Notes: generated by a model from the sequence alone, not told the origin. Counted from the stretch's first letter, positions 17,544 to 26,303 are shown. The stretch is 64,000 nucleotides of DNA from Pseudomonas syringae (GCF_000737245.1 NZ_JPQU01000045.1:62001-126000); one strand, 5' to 3'. Program-made: numbers and translations.

Positions 17544-18803
17544 ATGGCAAACGTGCAAAGCGGCAAAATGATCGTTGGCTTGGATATCGGCACCTCCAAG
17601 GTGGTGGCGCTGGTAGGCGAAGTCGCGGCCGATGGCACGCTGGAAATCGTCGGTATCGGTACACATCCGTCCCGCGGCCTGAAGAAGGGCGTGGTGGTGA
17701 ATATCGAATCCACCGTTCAGTCGATCCAGCGCGCAGTGGAGGAAGCCCAGCTGATGGCGGGCTGCCGTATTCACTCGGCCTTCGTCGGCGTGGCGGGTAA
17801 CCACATTCGCAGCCTGAACTCCCACGGCATCGTCGCGATCCGTGATCGTGAAGTCAGCTCGGCGGATCTGGAGCGGGTACTCGACGCAGCCCAGGCCGTT
17901 GCCATCCCTGCCGACCAGCGTGTGCTGCACACCTTGCCGCAGGATTACGTGATCGATAACCAGGAAGGCGTTCGCGAGCCACTGGGCATGTCGGGCGTTC
18001 GTCTGGAAGCCAAAGTACACGTGGTGACCTGCGCGGTGAACGCCGCACAGAACATTGAAAAGTGCGTGCGTCGCTGCGGTCTGGAAATCGACGACATCAT
18101 TCTGGAGCAGTTGGCTTCGGCTTACTCGGTCCTGACCGACGACGAAAAAGAACTGGGCGTGTGCCTGGTAGACATCGGCGGCGGCACCACTGATATCGCG
18201 ATATTCACTGAAGGCGCGATTCGCCACACCGCCGTGATCCCGATTGCCGGTGATCAGGTGACCAACGATATCGCCATGGCCTTGCGTACCCCAACGCAAT
18301 ACGCCGAAGAGATCAAGATTCGCTACGCCTGCGCCCTGGCCAAACTGGCCGGCGCCGGTGAAACCATCAAAGTGCCAAGCGTGGGCGATCGCCCGCCGCG
18401 CGAGTTGTCGCGTCAGGCTTTGGCCGAAGTGGTCGAGCCACGTTACGACGAGCTGTTCACCCTGATTCAGGCTGAGCTGCGTCGCAGTGGCTACGAAGAT
18501 CTTATCCCGGCCGGCATCGTGCTGACCGGTGGTACCTCGAAAATGGAAGGCGCGGTCGAACTGGCCGAGGAAATCTTCCATATGCCGGTGCGCCTTGGTG
18601 TGCCGCATAGCGTCAAAGGGCTCGCCGATGTTGTCCGTAACCCGATCTATTCCACCGGTGTCGGTTTGTTGCTGTACGGCCTGCAAAAGCAGTCCGACGG
18701 CTTCTCGTTTTCCGGCATCAGCAGTAGCAATAGTGGCTACGGAGATGAGCCCAAGGCTCCAGTGCTTGAACGCTTCAAGCGCTGGGTTCAGGGCAATTTC
18801 TAG
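17544..18803 (+). CDS. ftsA: cell division protein FtsA
   Basis: FtsA is an actin-like ATPase that tethers FtsZ to the inner membrane. The 419-residue product contains the actin-fold phosphate loops GLDIGTSKV and VDIGGGTTDIA, the adenosine motif GIVLTGGTSKMEG, and a C-terminal amphipathic tail (LERFKRWVQGNF) for membrane targeting. ATG at 17544 follows AAGAGGCAGG; the frame upstream to 17475 is inside ftsQ. Confidence 0.96.
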   Translation: MANVQSGKMIVGLDIGTSKVVALVGEVAADGTLEIVGIGTHPSRGLKKGVVVNIESTVQSIQRAVEEAQLMAGCRIHSAFVGVAGNHIRSLNSHGIVAIRDREVSSADLERVLDAAQAVAIPADQRVLHTLPQDYVIDNQEGVREPLGMSGVRLEAKVHVVTCAVNAAQNIEKCVRRCGLEIDDIILEQLASAYSVLTDDEKELGVCLVDIGGGTTDIAIFTEGAIRHTAVIPIAGDQVTNDIAMALRTPTQYAEEIKIRYACALAKLAGAGETIKVPSVGDRPPRELSRQALAEVVEPRYDELFTLIQAELRRSGYEDLIPAGIVLTGGTSKMEGAVELAEEIFHMPVRLGVPHSVKGLADVVRNPIYSTGVGLLLYGLQKQSDGFSFSGISSSNSGYGDEPKAPVLERFKRWVQGNF

Positions 18804-18874
18804 GATTCAAAGCGGTAGATGGCGGTAGTGGGCACCAGGCAGGAAAAAACTAGAGAAATGAAAGGAGAGGGAAA

Positions 18875-20065
18875 ATGTTCGAACTCGTAGACAACGTCCC
18901 GCAAAGCCCGGTAATCAAAGTTATCGGTGTTGGTGGTGGCGGCGGCAACGCCGTTAATCACATGGTCAAGAGCAACATCGAAGGTGTGGAATTCATCTGC
19001 GCCAACACTGACGCTCAAGCGCTGAAAAACATCGGCGCGCGCACCATCCTGCAACTGGGTACAGGTGTTACCAAAGGTCTTGGCGCTGGCGCCAACCCTG
19101 AAGTCGGCCGTCAGGCTGCTCTGGAAGATCGTGAGCGCATTGCAGAAGTTCTGCAGGGCACCAATATGGTTTTCATCACCACTGGCATGGGCGGCGGTAC
19201 CGGTACCGGTGCAGCGCCGATCATTGCTGAAGTGGCCAAGGAAATGGGCATTCTCACCGTTGCGGTGGTGACTCGTCCGTTCCCGTTCGAAGGTCGCAAG
19301 CGTATGCAGATCGCCGATGAAGGCATCCGCATGCTGTCGGAAAGCGTCGACTCGTTGATCACCATCCCTAACGAGAAGCTGCTGACCATCCTCGGTAAAG
19401 ACGCCAGCCTGCTGTCGGCTTTCGCCAAGGCTGACGATGTACTGGCCGGTGCCGTTCGCGGTATCTCCGACATCATCAAGCGTCCTGGCATGATCAACGT
19501 CGACTTCGCTGACGTACGTACCGTGATGAGCGAAATGGGCATGGCGATGATGGGCACTGGCTGCGCCAGCGGTCCGAACCGTGCACGTGAAGCGACCGAA
19601 GCAGCCATTCGCAACCCGCTGCTTGAAGACGTCAACCTGCAGGGCGCTCGCGGCATCCTGGTTAACATCACCGCCGGTCCAGACCTGTCCCTGGGTGAGT
19701 ACTCCGACGTGGGTAGCATCATCGAAGCGTTCGCCTCCGAGCACGCCATGGTCAAGGTCGGTACCGTTATCGATCCAGACATGCGCGACGAGCTGCACGT
19801 GACTGTGGTTGCAACAGGCCTTGGCGCGAAAATCGAGAAGCCGATGAAGGTTATCGACAACACGCTGCAGACTTCCCAGTCCGCTCAGGCTCAACAGCCT
19901 GCTGCTCGTCAGGAACTGCCTTCGGTCAACTACCGTGACCTGGATCGTCCTACCGTGATGCGCAATCAGGCACACGCAGGCGCTACAGCGGCGGCGAAGA
20001 TGAATCCTAATGACGATCTGGATTACCTGGACATCCCGGCTTTCCTGCGTCGTCAGGCCGATTGA
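18875..20065 (+). CDS. ftsZ: cell division GTPase FtsZ
   Basis: FtsZ is the tubulin-like GTPase that forms the Z ring. The 396-residue product has the GTP-binding signature GGGTGTG (residues 106-112), the catalytic synergy region VDFADVRTVM, and an Ala/Gln-rich linker. It ends in the conserved tail peptide DYLDIPAFLRRQAD, which binds FtsA and ZipA. A strong ribosome site AAGGAGAGG precedes the ATG. A 71-base gap from ftsA may hold extra expression signals, but none is clear. Confidence 0.98.
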   Translation: MFELVDNVPQSPVIKVIGVGGGGGNAVNHMVKSNIEGVEFICANTDAQALKNIGARTILQLGTGVTKGLGAGANPEVGRQAALEDRERIAEVLQGTNMVFITTGMGGGTGTGAAPIIAEVAKEMGILTVAVVTRPFPFEGRKRMQIADEGIRMLSESVDSLITIPNEKLLTILGKDASLLSAFAKADDVLAGAVRGISDIIKRPGMINVDFADVRTVMSEMGMAMMGTGCASGPNRAREATEAAIRNPLLEDVNLQGARGILVNITAGPDLSLGEYSDVGSIIEAFASEHAMVKVGTVIDPDMRDELHVTVVATGLGAKIEKPMKVIDNTLQTSQSAQAQQPAARQELPSVNYRDLDRPTVMRNQAHAGATAAAKMNPNDDLDYLDIPAFLRRQAD

Positions 20066-20177
20066 TGAAATGTATCAGGGGTATTAGGGTGATTGGTGTT
20101 CAGCAAAGGCCGGGTCTGCTATTATCGCCAGCCTTTGTTGATACCAGTTCGCAACTTGCGCTGAAGCGGCCAATGCC

Positions 20178-21089
20178 ATGATTAAACAACGCACCCTGAA
20201 AAATATTATCCGTGCCACAGGCGTCGGTCTGCACTCCGGTGAGAAGGTCTACCTGACCCTCAAGCCTGCGCCTGTGGATACCGGCATCGTGTTTGTTCGT
20301 GCTGACCTCGACCCCGTCGTGCATATTGCTGCCCGTGCGGAAAATGTCGGAGACACCACACTGTCGACCACGCTGGTCAGCGGTGATGTCAAAGTCGACA
20401 CCGTCGAACACTTGCTTTCGGCCATGGCTGGCCTTGGCATTGATAACGCCTACGTTGAACTCTCTGCCTCCGAAGTTCCGATCATGGACGGCAGCGCGGG
20501 TCCCTTCGTATTCCTGATTCAATCGGCAGGCCTGGAAGAACAGGACGCGCCGAAGAAATTCATCCGGATCCTGCGGGAAGTCTCAGTGGAAGAGGGCGGT
20601 AAACGCGCTACTTTCGTGCCTTTCGAAGGGTTCAAAGTCAGTTTCGAGATCGATTTCGATCACCCGGTCTTCCGCGATCGCACACAAAGCGCCAGCGTGG
20701 ACTTCTCCAGCACTTCCTTCGTGAAGGAAGTCAGCCGTGCCCGTACGTTCGGGTTCATGAGTGATATCGAGTACCTGCGCAAGCACAACCTCGCACTCGG
20801 CGGCAGCGTTGAAAACGCTATCGTGGTTGATAAAGATGGCGTATTGAACGAAGACGGCCTGCGTTACGAGGACGAATTCGTCAAACACAAGATTCTGGAT
20901 GCAATCGGTGACCTCTACCTGCTGGGCAATAGCCTGATTGGTGAGTTCCGCGGCTTCAAGTCCGGCCATGCACTGAACAATCGTCTCCTGCGCGCCTTGA
21001 TCGAGCAGACTGATGCTTGGGAAGTCGTGACGTTTGAGGACGCCAGTACCGCACCGATTTCTTACATGCGCCCTGTAGCGGCCGTGTAA
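20178..21089 (+). CDS. lpxC: UDP-3-O-acyl-N-acetylglucosamine deacetylase LpxC
   Basis: LpxC is the zinc enzyme of the first committed step of lipid A synthesis. The 303-residue product has the expected TVEHLLSAMAG (zinc ligand His78, general base Glu77) and FVKHKILDAIGDLYLLG with the other two zinc ligands. A TATTAT at 20120-20125 could be the -10 of its own promoter, though no well-spaced -35 is clear. It is the last gene of the division cluster and is followed by a strong terminator. Confidence 0.97.
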   Translation: MIKQRTLKNIIRATGVGLHSGEKVYLTLKPAPVDTGIVFVRADLDPVVHIAARAENVGDTTLSTTLVSGDVKVDTVEHLLSAMAGLGIDNAYVELSASEVPIMDGSAGPFVFLIQSAGLEEQDAPKKFIRILREVSVEEGGKRATFVPFEGFKVSFEIDFDHPVFRDRTQSASVDFSSTSFVKEVSRARTFGFMSDIEYLRKHNLALGGSVENAIVVDKDGVLNEDGLRYEDEFVKHKILDAIGDLYLLGNSLIGEFRGFKSGHALNNRLLRALIEQTDAWEVVTFEDASTAPISYMRPVAAV

Positions 21090-21126
21090 GGTCAGTTTTA
21101 CTCTCCTTCCTTTTTGTTGTTTTTAA

Positions 21127-21153
21127 AGGCTGCCTCCGGGCGGCCTTTTTTTA
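21127..21153 (+). terminator. rho-independent terminator after lpxC
   Basis: AGGCTGCC and GGCGGCCT pair around TCCG and are followed by a run of seven T. This closes the division cluster and marks the left side of the accessory export island. Confidence 0.85.
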
Positions 21154-21446
21154 TTGGATTCGGAGCCGTCCGCCGGACCTGTAGGAGGTGCCACCTCGTC
21201 TTCGACGACGCGCTATCGCGGAGCTAACACGCATCCCATAGGACTGGCTTTAGCCGGGAGGAGGCCCCTACAGCCGATGCAGCTTCTTCGTCAGCAAGGC
21301 AGCCCTCCCGGCTAAAGGCAGTCCTGCCGGGCCTGTGTTATTCGATGACGGACGCGTTGTTTGATAAGAGCGCGCGAGCACCGCTAGGCCGCGAAAGCGG
21401 CGTGTCTGGCACACCGCGATTCGCAGTCTTCGGCGGCTCCTACAGG
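21154..21446. repeat. composite REP/REPIN region between lpxC and tatC
   Basis: The gene-free sequence holds nested palindromes. The outer arms are CCTGTAGGAG (21177-21186) and CTCCTACAGG (21437-21446). Inside lie GGACTGGCTTTAGCCGGGAG near 21240 and its imperfect complement CTCCCGGCTAAAGGCAGTCC near 21306. The two layers belong to different REP families, so one unit seems to have entered another. The right outer arm supplies the tatC stop codon. Confidence 0.7.
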
Positions 21447-22198
21447 ATTTGAGTTGACTCTGGCTGCTGCTGGGCACGGGAAATTGATCGGCTAGCCAGC
21501 AACCCGAGCTCAAACAGCATCCACATCGGCACCGCCAGCATGGTCTGGGAAAAGACGTCGGGCGGGGTGAGCAGCATGCCCACCACAAAGCAGCCGACAA
21601 TCACATAAGGCCGGCTTTTGCTCAGGGTTTGAACATCGGTGATGCCCGCCCAAATGATCAGAAAGGTTGCCACCGGGATCTGAAACGCCAGGCCGAAGGC
21701 CAGGAACAGCGCGAGGATGAAGTCCAGATACAGGCCGATGTCGGTCATCATTTCCACGCCGTCGGGTGTCACGCTGGCGAAGAAACCGAACATCATCGGG
21801 AAAACCAGATAGAAGGCGAACGCCATACCACCGTAGAACAGCGAGACACTGGCGATCATCAGGCAGATGGCAGTGCGGCGCTCCTGTCGATATACCGCTG
21901 GCGCGATAAAGCCCCAGACTTGGTGCAGGATCATCGGCATGGCCAGGAACAACGCGATCATCATGGTCAGCTTGATTGGCGCCATGAGTGGCGAGGTCAC
22001 GCTGGTGGCAATCATAGTTGCGCCCTCGGGCAGGAATGCCCGCAGTGGCGCGGCGATGAAGGTGTAAATCTTCTGCGCGAAGGGAAACAGTCCGACGAAC
22101 AGCACAACGATGACCAGAATGCTGCGCACCAGCACTGATCGAAGTTTACGCAGGTGACCCGACACGCTCAGCGGTTCGCTGAATTCCACGCTGCTCAT
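21440..22198 (-). CDS. tatC: Tat translocase subunit TatC (second, island-encoded set)
   Basis: TatC is the polytopic receptor that recognises twin-arginine signal peptides on folded proteins. The 252-residue product has six predicted membrane helices. It carries the family blocks SGHLRKLRSVLVRS, FIAPAVYRQERR, YLVFPMMFGFF and GMLLTPPDVFSQTMLAVPMW. It overlaps tatB by four bases. The usual Pseudomonas tat operon is linked to hisE, so this appears to be an extra set serving the adjacent phosphatase/T2SS island (inference). The final codons and TAG stop lie inside a REP arm. Confidence 0.93.
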   Translation of the reverse strand: MSSVEFSEPLSVSGHLRKLRSVLVRSILVIVVLFVGLFPFAQKIYTFIAAPLRAFLPEGATMIATSVTSPLMAPIKLTMMIALFLAMPMILHQVWGFIAPAVYRQERRTAICLMIASVSLFYGGMAFAFYLVFPMMFGFFASVTPDGVEMMTDIGLYLDFILALFLAFGLAFQIPVATFLIIWAGITDVQTLSKSRPYVIVGCFVVGMLLTPPDVFSQTMLAVPMWMLFELGLLASRSISRAQQQPESTQIL

Positions 22199-22485
22199 GA
22201 TTGGGTTTGCCCCGAAGCGACGGTTGGTGCCGCAGGTCCATCCAGCCTTACGCCCTCGCGAAGCTCCTGTTCAAGCTGACGCAGAGGTTGCTGGTCCAGT
22301 TCCTTGCGCAATTGCTCGGCATCCAGCTCGCGTTCCATCTGTTGCTTGATGCCATTGAAACCGCGCTTGAACTGGCCAATCCAGCGTCCGGCGGTGCTAG
22401 CCGCCTTGGGCAAACGCTCTGGCCCCAGTACCAGCAGGGCGACCGTTCCCACCAACAACATTTCGGTGAATCCGATCTCGAACAT
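22195..22485 (-). CDS. tatB: Tat translocase subunit TatB
   Basis: TatB is a single-span partner of TatC. The 96-residue product begins MFEIGFTEMLLVGTVALLVL, with the TatB-type glutamate in the membrane helix. GPERLP and an amphipathic helix follow, then an acidic/glutamine-rich tail. TatB rather than TatA is indicated by the MFEIGF start and longer helix. The ATG overlaps the tatA stop by one base and its end overlaps tatC. Confidence 0.9.
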   Translation of the reverse strand: MFEIGFTEMLLVGTVALLVLGPERLPKAASTAGRWIGQFKRGFNGIKQQMERELDAEQLRKELDQQPLRQLEQELREGVRLDGPAAPTVASGQTQS

Positions 22486-22703
22486 CAGTGTTTATGTTCG
22501 GTATGGGTAGTTGCCTGGCTGCTATCTTTCAGGCAGCTGTTTGGCGTGCTTTCGGGCTTGGTTTCGTCGTTGCCCATAGACGTGCGAAAACCTTTGATCG
22601 CATCGCCAACATCCGCGCCGAGTCCTTTCAGGCGTTTGGTGCCGAATAGCATCATTACGATCAACAGCACGATAACAAGTTGCCAGATTCCGATTCCGCC
22701 CAC
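22485..22703 (-). CDS. tatA: Tat translocase subunit TatA
   Basis: TatA is the pore-forming small subunit of the Tat system. With GTG at 22703 the product is 72 residues: an N-terminal membrane helix (GIWQLVIVLLIVMMLFG), the hinge FGTKRLKGLG, an amphipathic helix and a charged tail. GGAG eight bases upstream of this GTG decides the start; the frame stays open to 22823 but carries no family sequence. It is divergent from gspK. Confidence 0.9.
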   Translation of the reverse strand: MGGIGIWQLVIVLLIVMMLFGTKRLKGLGADVGDAIKGFRTSMGNDETKPESTPNSCLKDSSQATTHTEHKH

Positions 22704-22732
22704 GACACACTCTCCAGTTTTGTTGATTTTCC

Positions 22733-22745
22733 AAATCATTGATTT
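22733..22745. promoter_or_regulatory. 13-bp palindrome between tatA and gspK
   Basis: AAATCA-T-TGATTT is a perfect inverted repeat just upstream of tatA, in the 178-base divergent region. It could be an operator, but no regulator is known to me for this sequence. Confidence 0.3.
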
Positions 22746-22881
22746 GAAATGGTAAACAAGCATTTTGGCGGCCGATTGTGACGAGGTGGTTAAGGTTTCG
22801 AGACCTTTTCGAGTGCCTGCCACCTGGTTGAAACATTCGCGGTGTTGACTGACGCCTGTGGTTGACTATGCAGGCCGAAAA

Positions 22882-23844
22882 ATGAACAGCAACAGACAAC
22901 GAGGCGCGGCATTGCTGATGGTGCTGGTCGCTCTGGCGATGCTTGCCGCCGGGCTCGCGTGGATGGTCGAGCAGGGGCGACAGGAGGTCGATGGCGTGCG
23001 GCTTTTGCAGCAGCGCGTGCAGGCCCGCTCGGTGGAAAGTGCTGCGCTGGCCTTTGCCGGGCAGGCACTCAAGGATCCGCTATGGCGAGCCAGCCCATTG
23101 TTCTGGCAAGCGTTGCGTGGTCAGGCCCTGAGCTATGACTTCAAAGGCGGCACGGCGACCATCCGCATTGTGGATCTGCATCGCTGTTTCAACGTCAACA
23201 GTCTGATTGGGCCGGAGGCCGAGCGCGCGCAAAGGCAGTTGGCTTTTCTATTGGGTGAAGACATGGCGGCCCAACGCCTGACTCAAAGCCTCACCGACTG
23301 GCTGGATGCTGATCATCAGAGCCGCTCTCAAGGGGCCGAGAACAACGAGTATCTGCGTCTGGTACCGCCTCGGCTGGCCGCCAATCAGCTTATGGTTGAT
23401 ACCAGTGAACTGAACCTGTTGCTGCCGGCTGATCCGGACCGCGAGCAGCGCCATCGCAGCTTGTGTGCATTACCGGAAACGTCGGGTTGGCGCCTGAATG
23501 CCAATGCTTTGAACCTGGATGAGTTGCCGCTGCTGGAGGCCATGTACGAGGGCAAGATCGGCCGCGCGCAACTGACGCGTCTGATCAGCGCCCGACCTGC
23601 GGGGGGGTACGCGGACGCTGGTGCCCTGCGTCAGGCCATGGGTGCCATGGATGACGAAGCCTTCGCGCAACTGAGTGAAGGCCTGCAGCTCAACAGCGAC
23701 CATTTCCTGCTGCAACTTGAAGTGCACCTGGACGATCAAGTGTTTCGCAGTCAATACCGCATTCAGGCGTTGGGAGTGGTGAAGTGGCACAGCCGACTGC
23801 CGGCTCAGGCGATTGTGATTCGCGAGCGGCTGGTGGGGAGGTAG
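22882..23844 (+). CDS. gspK: type II secretion minor pseudopilin GspK
   Basis: GspK caps the T2SS pseudopilus tip with GspI and GspJ. The 320-residue product starts with the leader MNSNRQRG and AALLMVLVALAMLAAGLAW, a prepilin-peptidase site lacking Glu at +5, as is typical of GspK. A large globular domain follows, including LHRCFNVNSLIG and NLDELPLL. ATG at 22882 gives the standard eight-residue leader; GTG at 22858 is an alternative. It is unusual in being separated from gspC-N by the phoX gene and facing tatA divergently. Confidence 0.88.
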   Translation: MNSNRQRGAALLMVLVALAMLAAGLAWMVEQGRQEVDGVRLLQQRVQARSVESAALAFAGQALKDPLWRASPLFWQALRGQALSYDFKGGTATIRIVDLHRCFNVNSLIGPEAERAQRQLAFLLGEDMAAQRLTQSLTDWLDADHQSRSQGAENNEYLRLVPPRLAANQLMVDTSELNLLLPADPDREQRHRSLCALPETSGWRLNANALNLDELPLLEAMYEGKIGRAQLTRLISARPAGGYADAGALRQAMGAMDDEAFAQLSEGLQLNSDHFLLQLEVHLDDQVFRSQYRIQALGVVKWHSRLPAQAIVIRERLVGR

Positions 23845-23869
23845 GTTGATGTCTCTGAAAAACGCAGGA

Positions 23870-24014
23870 CCTGTAGGAGCAATCGGAGGTTACGACGGTC
23901 GCGAATGCGGTGTGTCAGACAAACCGCATTCGTCGCTGTCGTAACCTCCGAAAACTCCTACAATTCCGGGGTTCCCTGGAGAAATCTGTAGGTGCTCGTG
24001 CGGTCCTACAGGAA
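23870..24014. repeat. REP palindrome pair between gspK and phoX
   Basis: Arms CCTGTAGGAG (23870) and ACTCCTACA (23954) enclose a second inverted repeat, CGGAGGTTACGAC against GTCGTAACCTCCG, and a GAATGCGGT stem. A further half unit, CTGTAGGTGCTC...GGTCCTACAGG, runs to about 24014. This fills the convergent gspK/phoX gap. Confidence 0.75.
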
Positions 24015-24030
24015 ATGTATTCCAGTTCAG

Positions 24031-24058
24031 AAGCAAGCCGGACGAACCCGGCTTGCAG
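24031..24058 (-). terminator. hairpin after phoX
   Basis: Read on the minus strand, GCAAGCCGGG and CCGGCTTGC pair around TTCGT 15 bases or less after the phoX stop. The T-tract is poor, so termination strength is uncertain. Confidence 0.5.
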
Positions 24059-24066
24059 GTGTCACA

Positions 24067-26127
24067 TCAGACCGCCAGCTCGCCGCCATCCGCACGCTGG
24101 ATCACTACGGTCGATGCCCGAGGGCGGACCTTGCCGACGGTTACCGTGGTAGCAACATCAGTCGATGGCCAGTTACCTGGGTGCTGGATGTTGATGAACA
24201 TGGTTTTGTTGTCAGGCGTGAACGCGATGCCCGTCACCTCCGAGCCGTTAGGGCCAACGAAGAAACGGCGCAGATCGACCTGGTTCTGGGCATTGACCGG
24301 AACCTGCTTGCCCTGGGCGTCGACCAGATTGGTCGGAATGACCGCGAGCATCTGATCGTTGGTGTAGCTGGTCAGGGTCGACTCGCCGTTGTCAGTCTGG
24401 ATCCACAGAATGCCGCGGCTGTCAAAGCTCATGCCGTCTGGGCTGGCGAACTGATTCAGTTCAGTCAGGCCGGAACGGTTGAGGTCCGCAGTACCCGAGG
24501 CGTTGGCGCCGAAGACAAAAATGTCCCAAGTGAACGAAACCTGATTGTCGGCGTCTTTCCAACGGATGATGTGCCCGTGTTTGTTATTGATACGCGGGTT
24601 GGCGGCGTTGGCCACGGTGCGACTGGTGTTGTTGGTCAGGGTCAGGTAAACCTCGCCGTTCAACGGGTTCACGGCGGTCCATTCCGGACGGTCCATTGGT
24701 GTCGCCCCCACAGCATCAGCCGCGCCACGGGTGTTGAGGATGATGCCGGGCAAGTCCTTGAACTTGGTGCCCAGTGTGCTGCCGTCGGTGGTCGGGGTGA
24801 TCACGTCGAGCAACAGCCAGGTGCCGCTGCCGTCCGCGTTGAAACGCGAGACATACAGCTTGCCGTTGTCCATGTACTTGGCACCGGTGGCCAGACGATT
24901 GCTCGGCGTGGCATCGGCGGCTTCCCACAGCGCCGTGGAGACGAATTTGTAGAGGTATTCGTTTTGCGAATCGTCACCCATGTAGAACACAACTGGCTTG
25001 CCGACGGTGGTCAGACCTGGCCAGCAACCTTCGTGACGGAAGCGACCGAGTGCCGTGCGCTTGACCGGTAGGGTGCTGGCGTCGTACGGATCGACCTCAA
25101 CGATGTAGCCATAAGTGCTGGCTTCGTTGCGGTAGTCGTCGGTTGCGGAAGCGCCTCGCGGGGTGATGTTGAAACGGCCGAACTCATCGTTGACCTCAGT
25201 GGTGTCACCCGCTGCGGTTTCCCACTGGTAGTTGCCCGCGGTGGTTGCAACGCCGATACGGACCTGGTCAGCCGGGCGAGTGCCTTTGTTGACGAAAATA
25301 CCTGGCCAGTTCTCTTCGCAGGTCAGATAAGTGCCCCAAGGTGTATAGCCATTGCCGCAGTTGTTGTTAGTGCCGCGAGTGCGGCTGCCGTCAGTGGAGA
25401 ACTTGGTTTTGACGTGGTCGGTGCCCTTGAGTGGACCGGACAGGTTCATGACTGACGCAGTGGTGAAGCGGCGGTTCAGCGGATCGTTGTCCACCACCTG
25501 CCAGCGGTCGCCGGTTTTACGTACACGCACGACGCCAGCGCCGTGGGCGTTGATTTCTTTGCGCACTTCTTCAGCTGGGCGAACGCCGTTTACCAGCGTC
25601 GGGCCAGCCGGGTGCAGGGCGACTTCATCGATGTATTCGAAGTTGATAGCGATCAGACCATCGGTGGAGCTGCCATTGATCGGGAAGAAGTGCATGCCGT
25701 CATGGTGCATGCCCATGGAGTTGGCCTGATCAACCGAGGTGTTGGTGCCGTCGTTTTTCCATGCCTTGGCATTGCTGTTCAGCGGCGTGCCCCAAGGTGC
25801 CAGCACGTAAGCGGTATAGCCAGCGGCAACCGTCACGGCGTCAGTGCGCGAACCCGGAATCGAGGTGAAACCCAGGGCCAGCTTCTTGACCGGATCCGGA
25901 GTCGGCTCGGGCGTTGGGGTCGGAGTCGGGGCGGGAGCGTCATCGCCGCTGCTGCCACCACCGCTGTCGAAGCAACCGGTCAGGCCGGTGCCCGCAATCA
26001 TGGCAATCGCAGCACCCAGACCACCACGTACGACGGTACGACGGCTCAAGAAGGTATCGAGCACGGAGGACATCGGTTCGTTGTCGCTGGAGTTGCGGTT
26101 CAGGTTATCGCCGGTGTTACGACTCAT
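24067..26127 (-). CDS. phoX: PhoX-family alkaline phosphatase with Tat signal and lipobox
   Basis: PhoX enzymes are calcium/iron-dependent phosphomonoesterases that release phosphate from organic esters outside the cytoplasm. The 686-residue product has a late twin-arginine signal, SRRTVVRGG (residues 28-36), followed by a hydrophobic stretch and LTGC (49-52). This suggests a Tat-exported lipoprotein anchored at Cys52. A Pro/Thr linker (about 65-79) precedes the PhoX domain, which shows CGNGYTPWGTYLTCEEN (257-273) and RHEGCWPG. AAGGA upstream supports the ATG at 26127. It lies between a tat set and a T2SS and is divergent from a Pho-boxed operon, so phosphate-controlled export by both machines is likely but inferred. 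Confidence 0.92.
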   Translation of the reverse strand: MSRNTGDNLNRNSSDNEPMSSVLDTFLSRRTVVRGGLGAAIAMIAGTGLTGCFDSGGGSSGDDAPAPTPTPTPEPTPDPVKKLALGFTSIPGSRTDAVTVAAGYTAYVLAPWGTPLNSNAKAWKNDGTNTSVDQANSMGMHHDGMHFFPINGSSTDGLIAINFEYIDEVALHPAGPTLVNGVRPAEEVRKEINAHGAGVVRVRKTGDRWQVVDNDPLNRRFTTASVMNLSGPLKGTDHVKTKFSTDGSRTRGTNNNCGNGYTPWGTYLTCEENWPGIFVNKGTRPADQVRIGVATTAGNYQWETAAGDTTEVNDEFGRFNITPRGASATDDYRNEASTYGYIVEVDPYDASTLPVKRTALGRFRHEGCWPGLTTVGKPVVFYMGDDSQNEYLYKFVSTALWEAADATPSNRLATGAKYMDNGKLYVSRFNADGSGTWLLLDVITPTTDGSTLGTKFKDLPGIILNTRGAADAVGATPMDRPEWTAVNPLNGEVYLTLTNNTSRTVANAANPRINNKHGHIIRWKDADNQVSFTWDIFVFGANASGTADLNRSGLTELNQFASPDGMSFDSRGILWIQTDNGESTLTSYTNDQMLAVIPTNLVDAQGKQVPVNAQNQVDLRRFFVGPNGSEVTGIAFTPDNKTMFINIQHPGNWPSTDVATTVTVGKVRPRASTVVIQRADGGELAV

Positions 26128-26285
26128 TCATCAGGTCCTTTTTATGAAAGTTGGTTTGAAAAGGAACCGGGACTGTAAAAGTCGAGTGTGATGATTCGAG
26201 GGCAGTTTTATTAAGAAACCCTCTAACGATCCAAGTAGTTATTACCAATTGTTTCAAGTAGCAAGTCTGGGCTTGGTTAAAGAAA

Positions 26286-26303
26286 CTGCCATCAAACTGT
26301 CAT
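26286..26303 (+). promoter_or_regulatory. Pho box (PhoB binding site)
   Basis: CTGCCATCAAACTGTCAT is two CTGTCAT-type heptamers with a four-base spacer, only one base from the canonical direct repeat. CAATAT at 26314-26319 lies ten bases after it, the normal distance from a Pho box to the -10 of a PhoB-activated promoter lacking a -35. It points toward the lipoprotein-gspC-N operon. Confidence 0.75.

Noticed and set aside
24000..25070. 359-codon plus-strand frame opposite phoX
   Set aside because: It is a shadow of the PhoX coding sequence and begins in a REP element.
26128..26285. A second Pho box reading toward phoX
   Set aside because: The best minus-strand match (CTGCCCT-CGAA-TCATCAC region) departs from the heptamer at too many positions.
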